From Paenibacillus sp. SYP-B3998 (GTDB taxonomy: Bacteria > Bacillota > Bacilli > Paenibacillales > NBRC-103111), in contig NZ_JAAIKC010000012.1 of assembly GCF_010820665.1 (NCBI RefSeq), positions 97,136-161,135 of the forward strand: a DNA stretch of 64,000 bases, read 5' to 3'. Numbering within the stretch: the stretch's first letter is position 1; each line of letters begins with the position of its first letter. Position numbers and translations under genes: made by a program. Below the pieces are notes generated by a model, which was given only the letters and a program-made list of their open reading frames with translations, did no database searches and was not told where the DNA came from. Of this stretch, positions 34,001 through 41,157 are shown in pieces.

Positions 34001-37000
34001 TGATTTGGATCTCCACTCTTTTAAGGTTGTATTTACAAAGAACGGACTGTTTTCAAAGTCTATATGTTCATTAGCTTTTTCAAAGTGTAAAGCTGGAGGG
34101 ATCAAATTATTTTCCAATGACAATAATATTTTAATTATCCCAGCAACTCCTGCAGCAGCTATTGTATGCCCGATATTGGTTTTTACAGAACCAATGGGGC
34201 AATATTGTTTTGCTTTGGAAGCCTTCCCAAATACATCTGAAAGAGCTTTTATTTCAATAGGATCGCCAAGTTTAGTCCCTGTTCCATGGGTCTCAATATA
34301 ATCAATAGAAGCTGGGTCTATCTTATTTTCATTATAGATTGTTTTAAGTAAATTTAATTGACTTAAAGCACTAGGTGCTGTTATCCCATTGGTTTTACCA
34401 TCCTGATTGATTCCAGAAGCAGATATAACTCCATAAATATGATCTTTATCCTCGATTGCTTTGTCTAGTTCTTTGAGTACAACAACTCCTACCCCTTCAC
34501 CAGGAACAAAACCGTTGGCTCTGTTATCAAATGTTCTACACATCCCATCAGGTGATAACATGCCCAATTTGGAAGAAGTCAAATAAAGATCGGGAGTAGA
34601 CATAATGCAAATACCACCTGCTAAAGCCATTTCACACTCACCATTAAGTATACTTGTTGCAGCAAGATGAATGGCTACCAGTGAAGAAGAGCAAGCTGTA
34701 TCCAGACTTAAGCAAGGTCCTTTTAAATTGAGAAAATAGGCAATTCGCGCTGCTAAAATGGCAAAATCATTTCCCATCAAGCTATAGGGATTGGGAGGAT
34801 TTCTGTCCTCCTTAATAATATCAATATAATCGCCTGGCCTAGCGCCTATAAAAACCCCAACATTTTTATTACTTAGTTCATGCTCTGAGTACCCTGCATC
34901 TTCTAGAGCATGGTAACATTCTTCAAGACAAATTCGTTGTTGCGGATCCATGTTCTCACTTTCAATCGGTGTTATAGAAAAAAAGTCTGCATCAAAACGA
35001 TCAATATCAGAAACGAATCCTCCCCATTTACTGATTGTTTTATAGTCCTTTTTGATATCAGGATCATAATATTTTTCTATCGACCATCTATGTGCAGGAA
35101 CGGTCTGAATTGAATCAACGCCATTTTTGAGATTTTCCCAGTATTCATCAGTGGAATTTGCGCCTGCATATTTGCAAGACAATCCAATTATTGCTATTTT
35201 TTTGACTTTGTTCTTTGTTTCATTACTTTCTTTTTTGTCCACATATGATAAATCCTGAATGGGGCTGGCAAAAGATATACTATTACTAATAGAATGATTC
35301 TTCTTCTGACTTGATAAAAATACACCCAGCTCATCAATACTTGAGTAATCATACAAGTCACTCACTGCGAGGTCTGTCCCAAATTGTTTGTTAACTGTAT
35401 TTAAAAAGTCTACTATAGTCAAAGAATCAAAGCCTAAAGCATAGTATTTCTTTTCACTTTCAATTAATGAAATATCTACTTGAAGGACTTTAGCTGCTAA
35501 CGCAATTAATATATCTTTGGTAGCTGTGTTTGTTATAATAGGCTGAGGTTCGAAAGATGCTTGATTAACATTAGACTTTATTTCTAATTTATGTGCTAAT
35601 TCTGGTTTTAAATTCTTATTTGAATTTAAATAAGTAGTTAACTCATCAATGCTTGAACAATCATATAAATCAGTAATTGCTAATGCTATACCAAACCTCT
35701 TATTTACTGCGTTTAAGAAGTCTACTATAGTAAGTGAATCAAAGCCTAAAGCATAGAACTTTTTTTTACTCTCGATTAAGGAAGATTCAACTGATAGAGC
35801 TTGTGCCGTGAGAGAAACAAGCTGTTCTTTTATCTCATTAGTTGAAATAAGACTCGTTTTTTGATTATTTATGGATTGGTCTGTTAACGTTAATAATTTT
35901 TGCCGATCTATTTTACCATTTGGGGTTCTTGGTAACTTTTTTACTCTAAAAAAAGAAGAAGGTATCATGTAATCAGCAATTTTTTCTTTTAAAAATGAGT
36001 ACAATTCTTCGTCTGTGATTGATTTCTGATCACATAAAGCAATAGCAGAATAAAGACGACTTACTCCCTGTCTGATTTCTTTAACAAAAACTGCACATTC
36101 AGCAATAGCATCGTTTTGTGCAATCACTCGTTCAATGCCAGTTAATTCAATCTTAATCCCCCTAATTTTCACCTGATGATCACGCCGCCCTAAAAGTTCG
36201 ATAGTACCATCAGGTAAATAACGGGCAAAATCGCCCATTTTATACAATCGGGGACCTGAGTTATCTTTGAAAGGGTTTTCAATAAATTTCGATTTATTAC
36301 CTTCATGATCATTAAGATAACCTGTTGCTAAAGGCAAACCACCGATATGCAGTTCTCCTGCAACACCGATTCCAGTAAAGTTTAAATCTGAATCAAGAAT
36401 GTATGCTTTGACATTTTTAATTGGTTTAAAGCCAGGTAATTTATCCTCTCTTTTTGTTTTAGTTTTTGAATCAAAATATAAAATGCCATTTACTTCTGTT
36501 GCACCAAAGTCATTTAATAAAGTAGCCTGAGGTACTATTTCTTTAAATTGCTTCAATAAATTTAGTGTTAACGGTTCTCCTGCTGTAATGCATAATTGCA
36601 TCGTTGATAATAAACTTTTATCTTCTGGAGATTCCAGAATACGTTTTAAAAGTGAGGGAACGACAGTAAGATGTGATATCTTATGTCGAGCAATAGCATT
36701 AATAAGCTTATTGGGATCTTTTACAATAGTATCAGCTAAAACAACTGTTGGAACTCCTTTCAACACCCCTCCTAGAAACTCCCACATCGAAGGTAAAAAG
36801 TTCATACTAGTGCGTTGACACATACAAGACGTTTGTTTGAAAGGATACTGAGACCAGAGCCAGTTAAAACGATTAAATAATTGTAACTGTTTGTGAATAA
36901 CACCTTTAGGTCTCCCTGTTGATCCAGAAGTATACATGATTAAACAGTCATTGTCTAAAGAACTCTTACTCGCTGAATGGCTTTGTTTGTACGAAGCAGC

Positions 37001-38206
37001 ATTAATAATATTTTGCTCATTCATCACAATTGTCCTGTAGTTAGAAATTCCACTCACATTCTGATCTGTTGTGAATATTAATTCAACTCTAGCATCCTCA
37101 ATGATATAATTGAGGTCTTCCTTAGAATAAGATGTGTCCAGAGGGACATAAATGTTTCCTGACTTAAAAACAGCAAGCATAGCAATTACGGTATAAATAG
37201 ACCGTTCACCACAATAGCCAATTACATGATTTGTTAAGTTTAATTGCATGATTTCTAAAGCCAAATGATCAACTGAACAAAGTAAATCAATGTAAGAAAT
37301 TGAAGAAATATTACTTTTATTATCTTCATAACTAATAGCAATTTCTTGTGGTGTTTTATGTACCTGTTGTTCAAATAAATCATAAAGCGTTTGATTTGAT
37401 GGATACGAGGCAATCATACCTGTCCATCTGTTTATCTTATTTATTTCTTTTAAAGAAAGATAGGAATTAGAAGAAATTGTTGTATCTGGATTTTTTAAAA
37501 AACCTGATAAATATGTGAGATAATTATTAACTATTCGATCTATCATATTTACAGAAATTAAGTGCGAGTTATATTTTAATGTAAATATAACCTGTTCTTC
37601 CTTTAAAGAAAGGTTTATTGCCATAACATTACTTGATTCAGTGTCAGTTAATACAAGATTAAAGCTATCCAGATCATTTATATTTATTTGTTCTTTTTCT
37701 AATAATGAGGATATATTCTCCACTAAATCTGCAATTTTTGATTGTTTAGTACATATAGAAATATCAAGTTTAGCTTTTTTTCCTTTGCACTCAATTATCC
37801 AGGGGGTTATATCACCATCCGTATATCGATAAAATAAAGCGATAAATATGCTAGCTAAGTAAAGGTGATTCATGTTGTTAAGTGAATCATCAATTGCTAT
37901 ATTTTTTAATAACTTCTCACCAGTTAATAAAAATGTTCTATATAAAAACTGGGTATCTTTCTTGCTTCCAGATTCAACGAATAAAAAATCAAGCCCGGCC
38001 CAACTTTTTTCATGAGTGTTTTTATTAGAAATTGTCAAATCAATTAATTGACTATTTTTAAGGAAATCTTTTAATAACTCTTTATGAGTTATAATGTATT
38101 CTTGTATATCTTTAGCTAATTCATTTTCAAAATAAATATCATTTTTTTTAAATCCAAAATTAACTTTTGAACTACTTAAAGTCTTTAATAACTTGAGAAT
38201 TTCCAT
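28049..38206 (-). CDS. trans-AT PKS/NRPS, ORF1 (TubC dock-C remnant-A-ACP-ACP-KS1-DH-KR-ACP-KS2-DH)
   Basis: This is the first synthase of the operon, 3385 aa. Residues 1-60 resemble the TubC N-terminal docking domain. Residues 65-255 look like the back half of a condensation domain without HHxxxDG. The A domain (265-770) has YTSGSTGRPKG, NDFGATE and an intact A10 lysine motif (PNGKIDRQ). Its pocket reads L-P-W-T-I-A-D-G-I-K; the Asp that binds amino groups (position 235 in GrsA) is Leu, which argues against an alpha-amino acid. Tandem ACPs follow (Ser near 824 and 927, both YALGFDSLTIVDF). Then come KS1 (Cys 1172), DH near 1600-1860 (HRINETIIIP, Gly changed to Glu), KR near 2095, ACP near 2384 (FNSL, Asp changed to Asn), KS2 2481-2920 (Cys 2635) and DH 3070-3370 (HVVMGDKILP, HPSVLD). 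The protein stops right after the DH. An aryl acid starter is inferred from the upstream genes. The first 7.4 kb are visibly AT-richer than the rest. Confidence 0.92.
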   Translation of the reverse strand: MEILKLLKTLSSSKVNFGFKKNDIYFENELAKDIQEYIITHKELLKDFLKNSQLIDLTISNKNTHEKSWAGLDFLFVESGSKKDTQFLYRTFLLTGEKLLKNIAIDDSLNNMNHLYLASIFIALFYRYTDGDITPWIIECKGKKAKLDISICTKQSKIADLVENISSLLEKEQININDLDSFNLVLTDTESSNVMAINLSLKEEQVIFTLKYNSHLISVNMIDRIVNNYLTYLSGFLKNPDTTISSNSYLSLKEINKINRWTGMIASYPSNQTLYDLFEQQVHKTPQEIAISYEDNKSNISSISYIDLLCSVDHLALEIMQLNLTNHVIGYCGERSIYTVIAMLAVFKSGNIYVPLDTSYSKEDLNYIIEDARVELIFTTDQNVSGISNYRTIVMNEQNIINAASYKQSHSASKSSLDNDCLIMYTSGSTGRPKGVIHKQLQLFNRFNWLWSQYPFKQTSCMCQRTSMNFLPSMWEFLGGVLKGVPTVVLADTIVKDPNKLINAIARHKISHLTVVPSLLKRILESPEDKSLLSTMQLCITAGEPLTLNLLKQFKEIVPQATLLNDFGATEVNGILYFDSKTKTKREDKLPGFKPIKNVKAYILDSDLNFTGIGVAGELHIGGLPLATGYLNDHEGNKSKFIENPFKDNSGPRLYKMGDFARYLPDGTIELLGRRDHQVKIRGIKIELTGIERVIAQNDAIAECAVFVKEIRQGVSRLYSAIALCDQKSITDEELYSFLKEKIADYMIPSSFFRVKKLPRTPNGKIDRQKLLTLTDQSINNQKTSLISTNEIKEQLVSLTAQALSVESSLIESKKKFYALGFDSLTIVDFLNAVNKRFGIALAITDLYDCSSIDELTTYLNSNKNLKPELAHKLEIKSNVNQASFEPQPIITNTATKDILIALAAKVLQVDISLIESEKKYYALGFDSLTIVDFLNTVNKQFGTDLAVSDLYDYSSIDELGVFLSSQKKNHSISNSISFASPIQDLSYVDKKESNETKNKVKKIAIIGLSCKYAGANSTDEYWENLKNGVDSIQTVPAHRWSIEKYYDPDIKKDYKTISKWGGFVSDIDRFDADFFSITPIESENMDPQQRICLEECYHALEDAGYSEHELSNKNVGVFIGARPGDYIDIIKEDRNPPNPYSLMGNDFAILAARIAYFLNLKGPCLSLDTACSSSLVAIHLAATSILNGECEMALAGGICIMSTPDLYLTSSKLGMLSPDGMCRTFDNRANGFVPGEGVGVVVLKELDKAIEDKDHIYGVISASGINQDGKTNGITAPSALSQLNLLKTIYNENKIDPASIDYIETHGTGTKLGDPIEIKALSDVFGKASKAKQYCPIGSVKTNIGHTIAAAGVAGIIKILLSLENNLIPPALHFEKANEHIDFENSPFFVNTTLKEWRSKSTLRKAAVSSFGFSGTNSHVVIEEFKNDSNRYTIKQPCYLIPISAKSNESLMQKVKKLGEWLKRSHEQSIGDIAYTLSIGRNHFDERLAFVVESKEQLLAILEKTYENINVEVVGNNDNAEWDKIIDLLNKPEINNMAYKEHMESLKNTYLNGSKINWEKLYRNTRYKKISLPTYPFEKKRFWIERSDKQQINSTKSLKHALFENIVRERHKIHFTVLLNNQNELVKDHRINETIIIPGTFFVEMIYKALEMHNVLKDEIVIENVNLIKSVHLGEQDTSITLSIDTSAMTFVLSSGDDIIVTGAYKESQNSSLKPFDIESFIANSHLRYNKQAIYNQHLKSKCQYGAAYQVVQNVFMNNNELLAQVDFGIDRISYENGILHPILLDGALHAVVGFKNIFSSGNMYLPFSIGKVRVYKTLTAPCYSLIKIMQHNETDLYVKCNINIYDKSGETLVEVEDFMLKALSEKASQLLFYTPHWNEKYMNSNKIFKQETVVLFDHDDTNYQAILQENLVKRVILVKAGTQFINDNNLYQINFHDAHDYHKLLDSFNAHSIDFSNLIYFPVIKNNSEAPLSRAKEVVHPLYLLCKALMKLREKRNYNLLCLIDTKDNENYPFYAGLGPFMQTICLENPAFRFRTLTHNWMEVDSRRTIEELFHLSSSAEIKYNHTVRMEKELKETAIELSKNDHFNGVYIITGGLGGIGLVIARYLSRHPLTKIVLLGRSTHDAKTDRLLASIQSDNVVYQSCDLAVESSVKDVLTVITTELGPIRGVFHCAGVINDGLFFNKDWSDFEEVIKAKVAGTVYLNKYTSTEKLDFMVLFSSITSSFGNKGQSDYAYANGFIDYFASYRDSECQKGHLSGKSISINWPLWLSGGMQLSELALNKMKDDKGWEGLTDEIALEALFAILSSRYANIGVLYGNKFKLNNNFNDQYADSPNLYIETSQQAPDKQKVKEVIAEKIAVVTKMSVQQVIGKKSFEQFGFNSLMIMELNGQLEQVFGALSSTLFYEYNSLDELVDYFINNHSEVITGKFVSNVDQSLSVTASLVTRKEVSATKVDETSFVNDRAIMGSNRVYPGVQDIAIIGVAGRYPQAKNIEALWDNLKKGKNCITEIPKDRWDWKKYYTEDKKAYGGIYTKWGGFIEDIDKFDPLFFGISPREAEQMDPQERLFLETVYASIEDAGYTPDNISATRKVGVFAGAMNGDYITGASFWSIANRVSYVMNFQGPSMSIDTACSSSLVAIHLAVESLYNGTSECAIAGGVNLIVNPFHYQRLSGKTMLSSGNECKSFGAGADGFVDAEGVGAIVLKPLSAAEKDGDHIYGIIKGSMINAGGKTNGYTVPNPNMHRQLVKEALQRADIDARTISYLEAHGTGTELGDPIEIAGLTGAFEESTNDKQFCAIGSVKSNIGHLESAAGIAGLTKVLLQMKYGQIVPSLHSSTLNPRIDFSKTSFVVQQELSEWNRPIIDTKRFPRRAGISSFGAGGANAHVIVEEYMPAEARSVEINITQQNSVIIVLSAMNEERLREQADNLLAVVKSQRLSNGDLIDIAYTLQVGRATLEERMAMTVTSLAQLEIKLSAYLENKDETENIFRGCVKSDRAMGAVLGADEDIQKAIESWINKRKYEKLLDLWVTGLDVDWERLYTYSKPQRISLPTYPFARERYWLSEIEAEAEGNRVEGLKANGYLHPLLHRNTSNLEEQRFSSTLTGNEFFLRDHVVMGDKILPGAAYLEMIRAAIHESVPRAEESAIKLKNIVWLRPLGVNGKGQEVHISVYPEENSEISYEIYSEGSNREEEAIVHCQGRAVFVPTSESRYSERIDVRKLQTECNDKMITGSECYEKFRTLGIDYGSGHQGIECIYVGEGKVLAKLTMPESVRAKAEEYILHPSVLDSAIQSTIGLSIGNGTTGNKERTKPKLPFALEELEVIDRCSENMWVFARKSEGVTSDDKMQKLDIDICDENGKIHVRMKKFAFRALEVEREGKDDV

Positions 38207-38223
38207 AATTTATCACCCTTCAA

Positions 38224-38889
38224 TTATTTCTTACGAAGCGCAAATGTTAAACCATCACCAATAGGCATTAAACTCATTGTAATTCGCTCATCAAGATGGA
38301 CTCTTTTATTTACCTCACGGATTGCACAAACATCACGCCCTTGGTTAAGCTCATTAATGACGCTCCCTCCCCAAAGAACATTATCAATTAAAATCAAACC
38401 ACCAACTCTTACAAGTTTCATAGCTAATTCATAATAATCGAGGTATCCTTCTTTATCAGCATCAATAAAAATAATATCGTAAAAATTGGCTTTATTGTCA
38501 TTTAACAACTTGTGCATAGATTGGGAAGCAGGCGCGATGATTAAATCGATTTTATCTTCAACTCCTGCTTTTCTCCAGTACTTCTTTGCCATACTAGACC
38601 ATTTCTCATCAATATCAAGACTGGTTATTTTTCCACCTTCAGGTAAAGACAACGCCATCCATAAAGCTCCATATCCGGTAAATGTCCCTACTTCCAAAAT
38701 TTGCTTTGCATTCATTAACTCAACCATCATAGCAAGATACTGTCCTTGCTCAGGTGGGGTCTGCATAGCAGACATGAGCATACGATTGGTTTCTTCCCTA
38801 AGTTCTTTAGCAACTAGAGGTTCTCTCAATGAATTATCCAGTATGTAATCATATAATTCATCAGTTAAATTCAGTGTTCTCTTTCCCAT
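38224..38889 (-). CDS. SAM-dependent O-methyltransferase, caffeoyl-CoA/catechol type
   Basis: The 221-aa protein has the usual length for the class I, metal-dependent catechol O-methyltransferase family (caffeoyl-CoA OMT/SafC type). Visible motifs are the SAM loop LEVGTFTGYGALWMA near residues 60-75, the metal/substrate segment FIDADKEGYLDYY near 135-150, and LIDNVLWGG near 165, which is characteristic of this family. It lies 17 bases upstream of ORF1 and about 30 bases downstream of the dehydratase gene, so all three are probably one transcript. Known members methylate one hydroxyl of a vicinal diol on an aromatic ring. Next to an AsbF-like enzyme that would make 3,4-dihydroxybenzoate, the inferred product is vanillate or isovanillate, free or carrier-bound. 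Alternatively it could act on a later intermediate. Function class is confident; the substrate is inference. Confidence 0.88.
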   Translation of the reverse strand: MGKRTLNLTDELYDYILDNSLREPLVAKELREETNRMLMSAMQTPPEQGQYLAMMVELMNAKQILEVGTFTGYGALWMALSLPEGGKITSLDIDEKWSSMAKKYWRKAGVEDKIDLIIAPASQSMHKLLNDNKANFYDIIFIDADKEGYLDYYELAMKLVRVGGLILIDNVLWGGSVINELNQGRDVCAIREVNKRVHLDERITMSLMPIGDGLTFALRKK

Positions 38890-38918
38890 TTTTTCCCCCT
38901 TAAATTATTTCTTCTAAG

Positions 38919-39773
38919 TTATGCAATTGGCTGTAAATCCGGTTGTTTTGTTTGATTTAAAAATTGAATTTCATCCATTGCAACACGAATAGGATTTCTA
39001 TTCGTTTCAAAACATTCAACAGATACAAATCCCTGATAACCTCTTTTTTTTAATTCAGCAATTATTGCCCGATAATCAAGATCACCATCATTGAGATTCC
39101 GTATACCGAGTATCTTTCGATCTTTGTCCATAACATAATTAAATGGAGTAATCAAACCTAAATTACTTTCTGCATTTTTAGCGTGTACATGAATAGTGTG
39201 CTCATATAGCTCTTCAATAACAATTAAAGGATCAAGACCTTTTTCATTTTCATATAAATTATAAAAGTCAAGCACCAAACCTACATTAGGCCTGTTTACA
39301 TCTATTAACAATTTTTTGATCGATTCAATTCTATCAGCGAGTGTATTAACATGAGTTTCTATAGCTATTTTAATGTTGTATGCTGCTGCTTTATCAGCTA
39401 TTACCTGCACACCTTCAACACAATTGTTCCACTCTCTTTGAGTCGCAAATTCGCTTCCAACTTTTCCAGTAAAACAGCGAATGATACCACAGTTTATTTC
39501 ATTAGCCAAATGAATGTATTTCTCAGCTTCTAAAATGCTATCTCTCCATTTTTTTTTTGTTGAAGTAAAATCAAAATAAGGTGTAATCATTGGTACTTTG
39601 AGATTACAATGAGCAAGTAGTTTCTTTAAGGCAGGCAATGCAGCTGTATATTCAAATAAATGTTTACTCCATATTTCTATACCATCATAACCAAGCAAAC
39701 TAATTAGATAAAGCATATCATCAAGTTTCAAAGTTTTATGTCTCCAGGCTATTGTACAAAAACTAAATTCCAT
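38919..39773 (-). CDS. AsbF-like 3-dehydroshikimate dehydratase (TIM-barrel, AP-endonuclease-2 superfamily)
   Basis: The 284-aa sugar-isomerase-like TIM barrel closely follows AsbF of petrobactin biosynthesis as I remember it. Shared points include the start (SFCTIAWRH against SLCTISFRH), GYDGIEIW, MITPYFDF, IETHVNTLAD near residue 140, LDFYNLYE near 170 and HVHAKN near 200. AsbF dehydrates 3-dehydroshikimate to 3,4-dihydroxybenzoate using a divalent metal. The Glu/His pair of IETH and the Asp of LDF are kept; a His that follows in AsbF (LDFLH) is Asn here. The start ATG has GAGGAG 9 bases before it. It heads a tight set with the methyltransferase and ORF1, suggesting that it supplies the aromatic starter. 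A general sugar isomerase role is possible but less likely given the AsbF-like landmarks. Confidence 0.8.
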   Translation of the reverse strand: MEFSFCTIAWRHKTLKLDDMLYLISLLGYDGIEIWSKHLFEYTAALPALKKLLAHCNLKVPMITPYFDFTSTKKKWRDSILEAEKYIHLANEINCGIIRCFTGKVGSEFATQREWNNCVEGVQVIADKAAAYNIKIAIETHVNTLADRIESIKKLLIDVNRPNVGLVLDFYNLYENEKGLDPLIVIEELYEHTIHVHAKNAESNLGLITPFNYVMDKDRKILGIRNLNDGDLDYRAIIAELKKRGYQGFVSVECFETNRNPIRVAMDEIQFLNQTKQPDLQPIA

Positions 39774-39865
39774 AAATATATCTCCTCTTATAAATTAATT
39801 AGTATATTAGTTATCCCATTAGTAAATTTCACCTGAATCCGTAAACTATTAAATGCAAACATCGC

Positions 39866-40245
39866 AATCTATCCAATTAAGGAATTTACCGCAAACTTGC
39901 CTGACGGAAAACGCTCCACATCCATATCTGTTTTCAATTCACTATGGAACTGTTCGCTTGTGTCATGATCATGATATAAATCAATAGGGATTTCAGAATT
40001 TTCATAGAAATCAGTCCAGTAAGTCTCAACTTCAATCTCCGGGAAAAGCAACTTATTTCCATGTTTATCAATCGTTCTTTCAGTTACCTGGAATATGATG
40101 TCTGCTGCAGGCAAGGAGTCATCATTGCAGGATATTTCCCGATTAATACTCCTGTATATACTTTTCCACGGCCTGATTCTCTTCATGCCCCCGAGTGTTT
40201 TCGCTTGATCCAGCCAATAATCAAGTGATTCTTTTCTTAGATTCC
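39866..40245 (-). mobile_element. IS1380-family transposase remnant
   Basis: A reading frame of about 120 codons, open across this stretch, carries sequence typical of IS1380-family DDE transposases: LDYWLDQAKTLGG, DIIFQVTERTIDKHG, LLFPEIEVE and LYHDHDTSEQFHSELKTD, followed by DVERFPSGKFA. Only the C-terminal third survives; there is no full transposase and I see no terminal inverted repeats. It abuts the broken end of the trans-AT pseudogene on one side and the dehydratase on the other, so it probably marks the rearrangement that joined the starter genes to the rest of the cluster. Confidence 0.8.
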
Positions 40246-40261
40246 TTTTAACCAGATAAAA

Positions 40262-40691
40262 TTAGTAAGAACCTTTATTGTATCAACAACCTGCACTTCA
40301 AGGCCCACAACGGCTGCCATGCCACCGTTTGATGCCTGTCCCATTAACTCCCCCCTCTCTTTATTAAAGCTTCAACCCTGTTGCAAAAATTAAAAACATC
40401 TGCCGCAAGAAGCGCATTATATTCTCCAAGGCTGTGGTCGGCAACATATTGAGGTTTTTTACCTGTGTCCTGTATTCTTTTCAAATAGCTCATTGCATTT
40501 ACAACATAAAGTGCAGGCTGCGTGAACTGTGTTAGCCCCAGTTGGCTTTACGGATCCTTAAGGCAAAGTCTTTTTATGGAGTAACCCCTTATGTGATCAG
40601 CTTCATTAACAAATCCCTTGAACCCATCAAAATATCCCGCTCCCCTGCCAATTTGCTGAGGGCCCTGTCCTGGAAATAAATAAGCCAACAT
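40262..40691 (-). pseudogene. Decayed trans-acting malonyl-CoA acyltransferase (N-terminal part)
   Basis: The reading starts with an intact RBS (AAGGAG) and ATG at 40691: MLAYLFPGQGPQQIG, then GYSIKRLCLKDP, then TQFTQPALYVVNAMSYLKR, then DHSLGEYNALLAA, then GQASNGGMAAVVGLE. This is the N-terminal half of a BaeC/PedD-type trans-AT. Three lesions are visible. There is an in-frame stop at 40548-40550 (codon 48). One extra G in a run of six (40350-40355) breaks the frame; five would restore KRGELMGQAS. The sequence is lost after about residue 150, where the IS1380 remnant begins. The nucleophile motif reads DHSLG instead of GHSLG. It cannot make a working enzyme. Its position between the phosphopantetheinyl transferase and the starter genes is where a cluster AT would be expected. 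Confidence 0.85.
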
Positions 40692-40763
40692 AATATTCTC
40701 CTTATAAATCTCATTTAACAAATCTTAGCATTCTGTATGTCTTTAGTTTTTTTCTTGATCATT

Positions 40764-41081
40764 TCAATATTCTTTGTCTCTGAATGAAATTGACTGATGA
40801 TACCAAATACCAAATATTTCGATCCCGTTTTCCTGTCTCAAAACTCCTTTTGCAATGTTGGCTAGGCTTCCCGAAGGCCCAACATCGATAAACATCTTGA
40901 ACTGATTTAGATCACAACTTCGTAATATATTCGAAAACTTAATGTCTCCCCTGACTGTATTCCACAAAAAATCAGGATCTATGTTTTCTAAAATCGTAAA
41001 GTCTTTGTCTGCATAAATGGTCAACTTAGGAAGAACAACATGCATTTTTAGAGCTAACCCCCAAGCTGGGTATCTCTTCAT
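40764..41081 (-). pseudogene. Acyltransferase C-terminal fragment
   Basis: A 105-aa open stretch resembles the C-terminal end of trans-AT or acyl-hydrolase proteins: LPKLTIYADKDF, IDPDFLWNTVRGDIKFS and MFIDVGPSGSLANIAKG. The N-terminal two thirds, including the GHSLG nucleophile and active His, are absent, and a stop lies four codons before the first ATG. It sits just upstream of the other decayed AT. It could be a second AT/AH gene or the displaced tail of the same ancestor. I expect no function. Confidence 0.6.
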
Positions 41082-41157
41082 CGTGGAGAGGGGTTACGCT
41101 ATATTGAGAATCTATCAATAGCACGCCTAACAAAACCGCATCAAGCCGTTGCAAATC

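Noticed and set aside
1..38206. Integrated AT domains in the synthases
   Set aside because: The KS-to-next-domain gaps contain only the usual trans-AT linker (LPTYPFxxxRYW) and no GHSxG acyltransferase core, so the line is trans-AT.
38919..39773. Sugar-phosphate isomerase of primary metabolism
   Set aside because: Landmarks follow AsbF closely and the gene is packed between cluster genes, so a starter-supplying role is preferred, though not proven.
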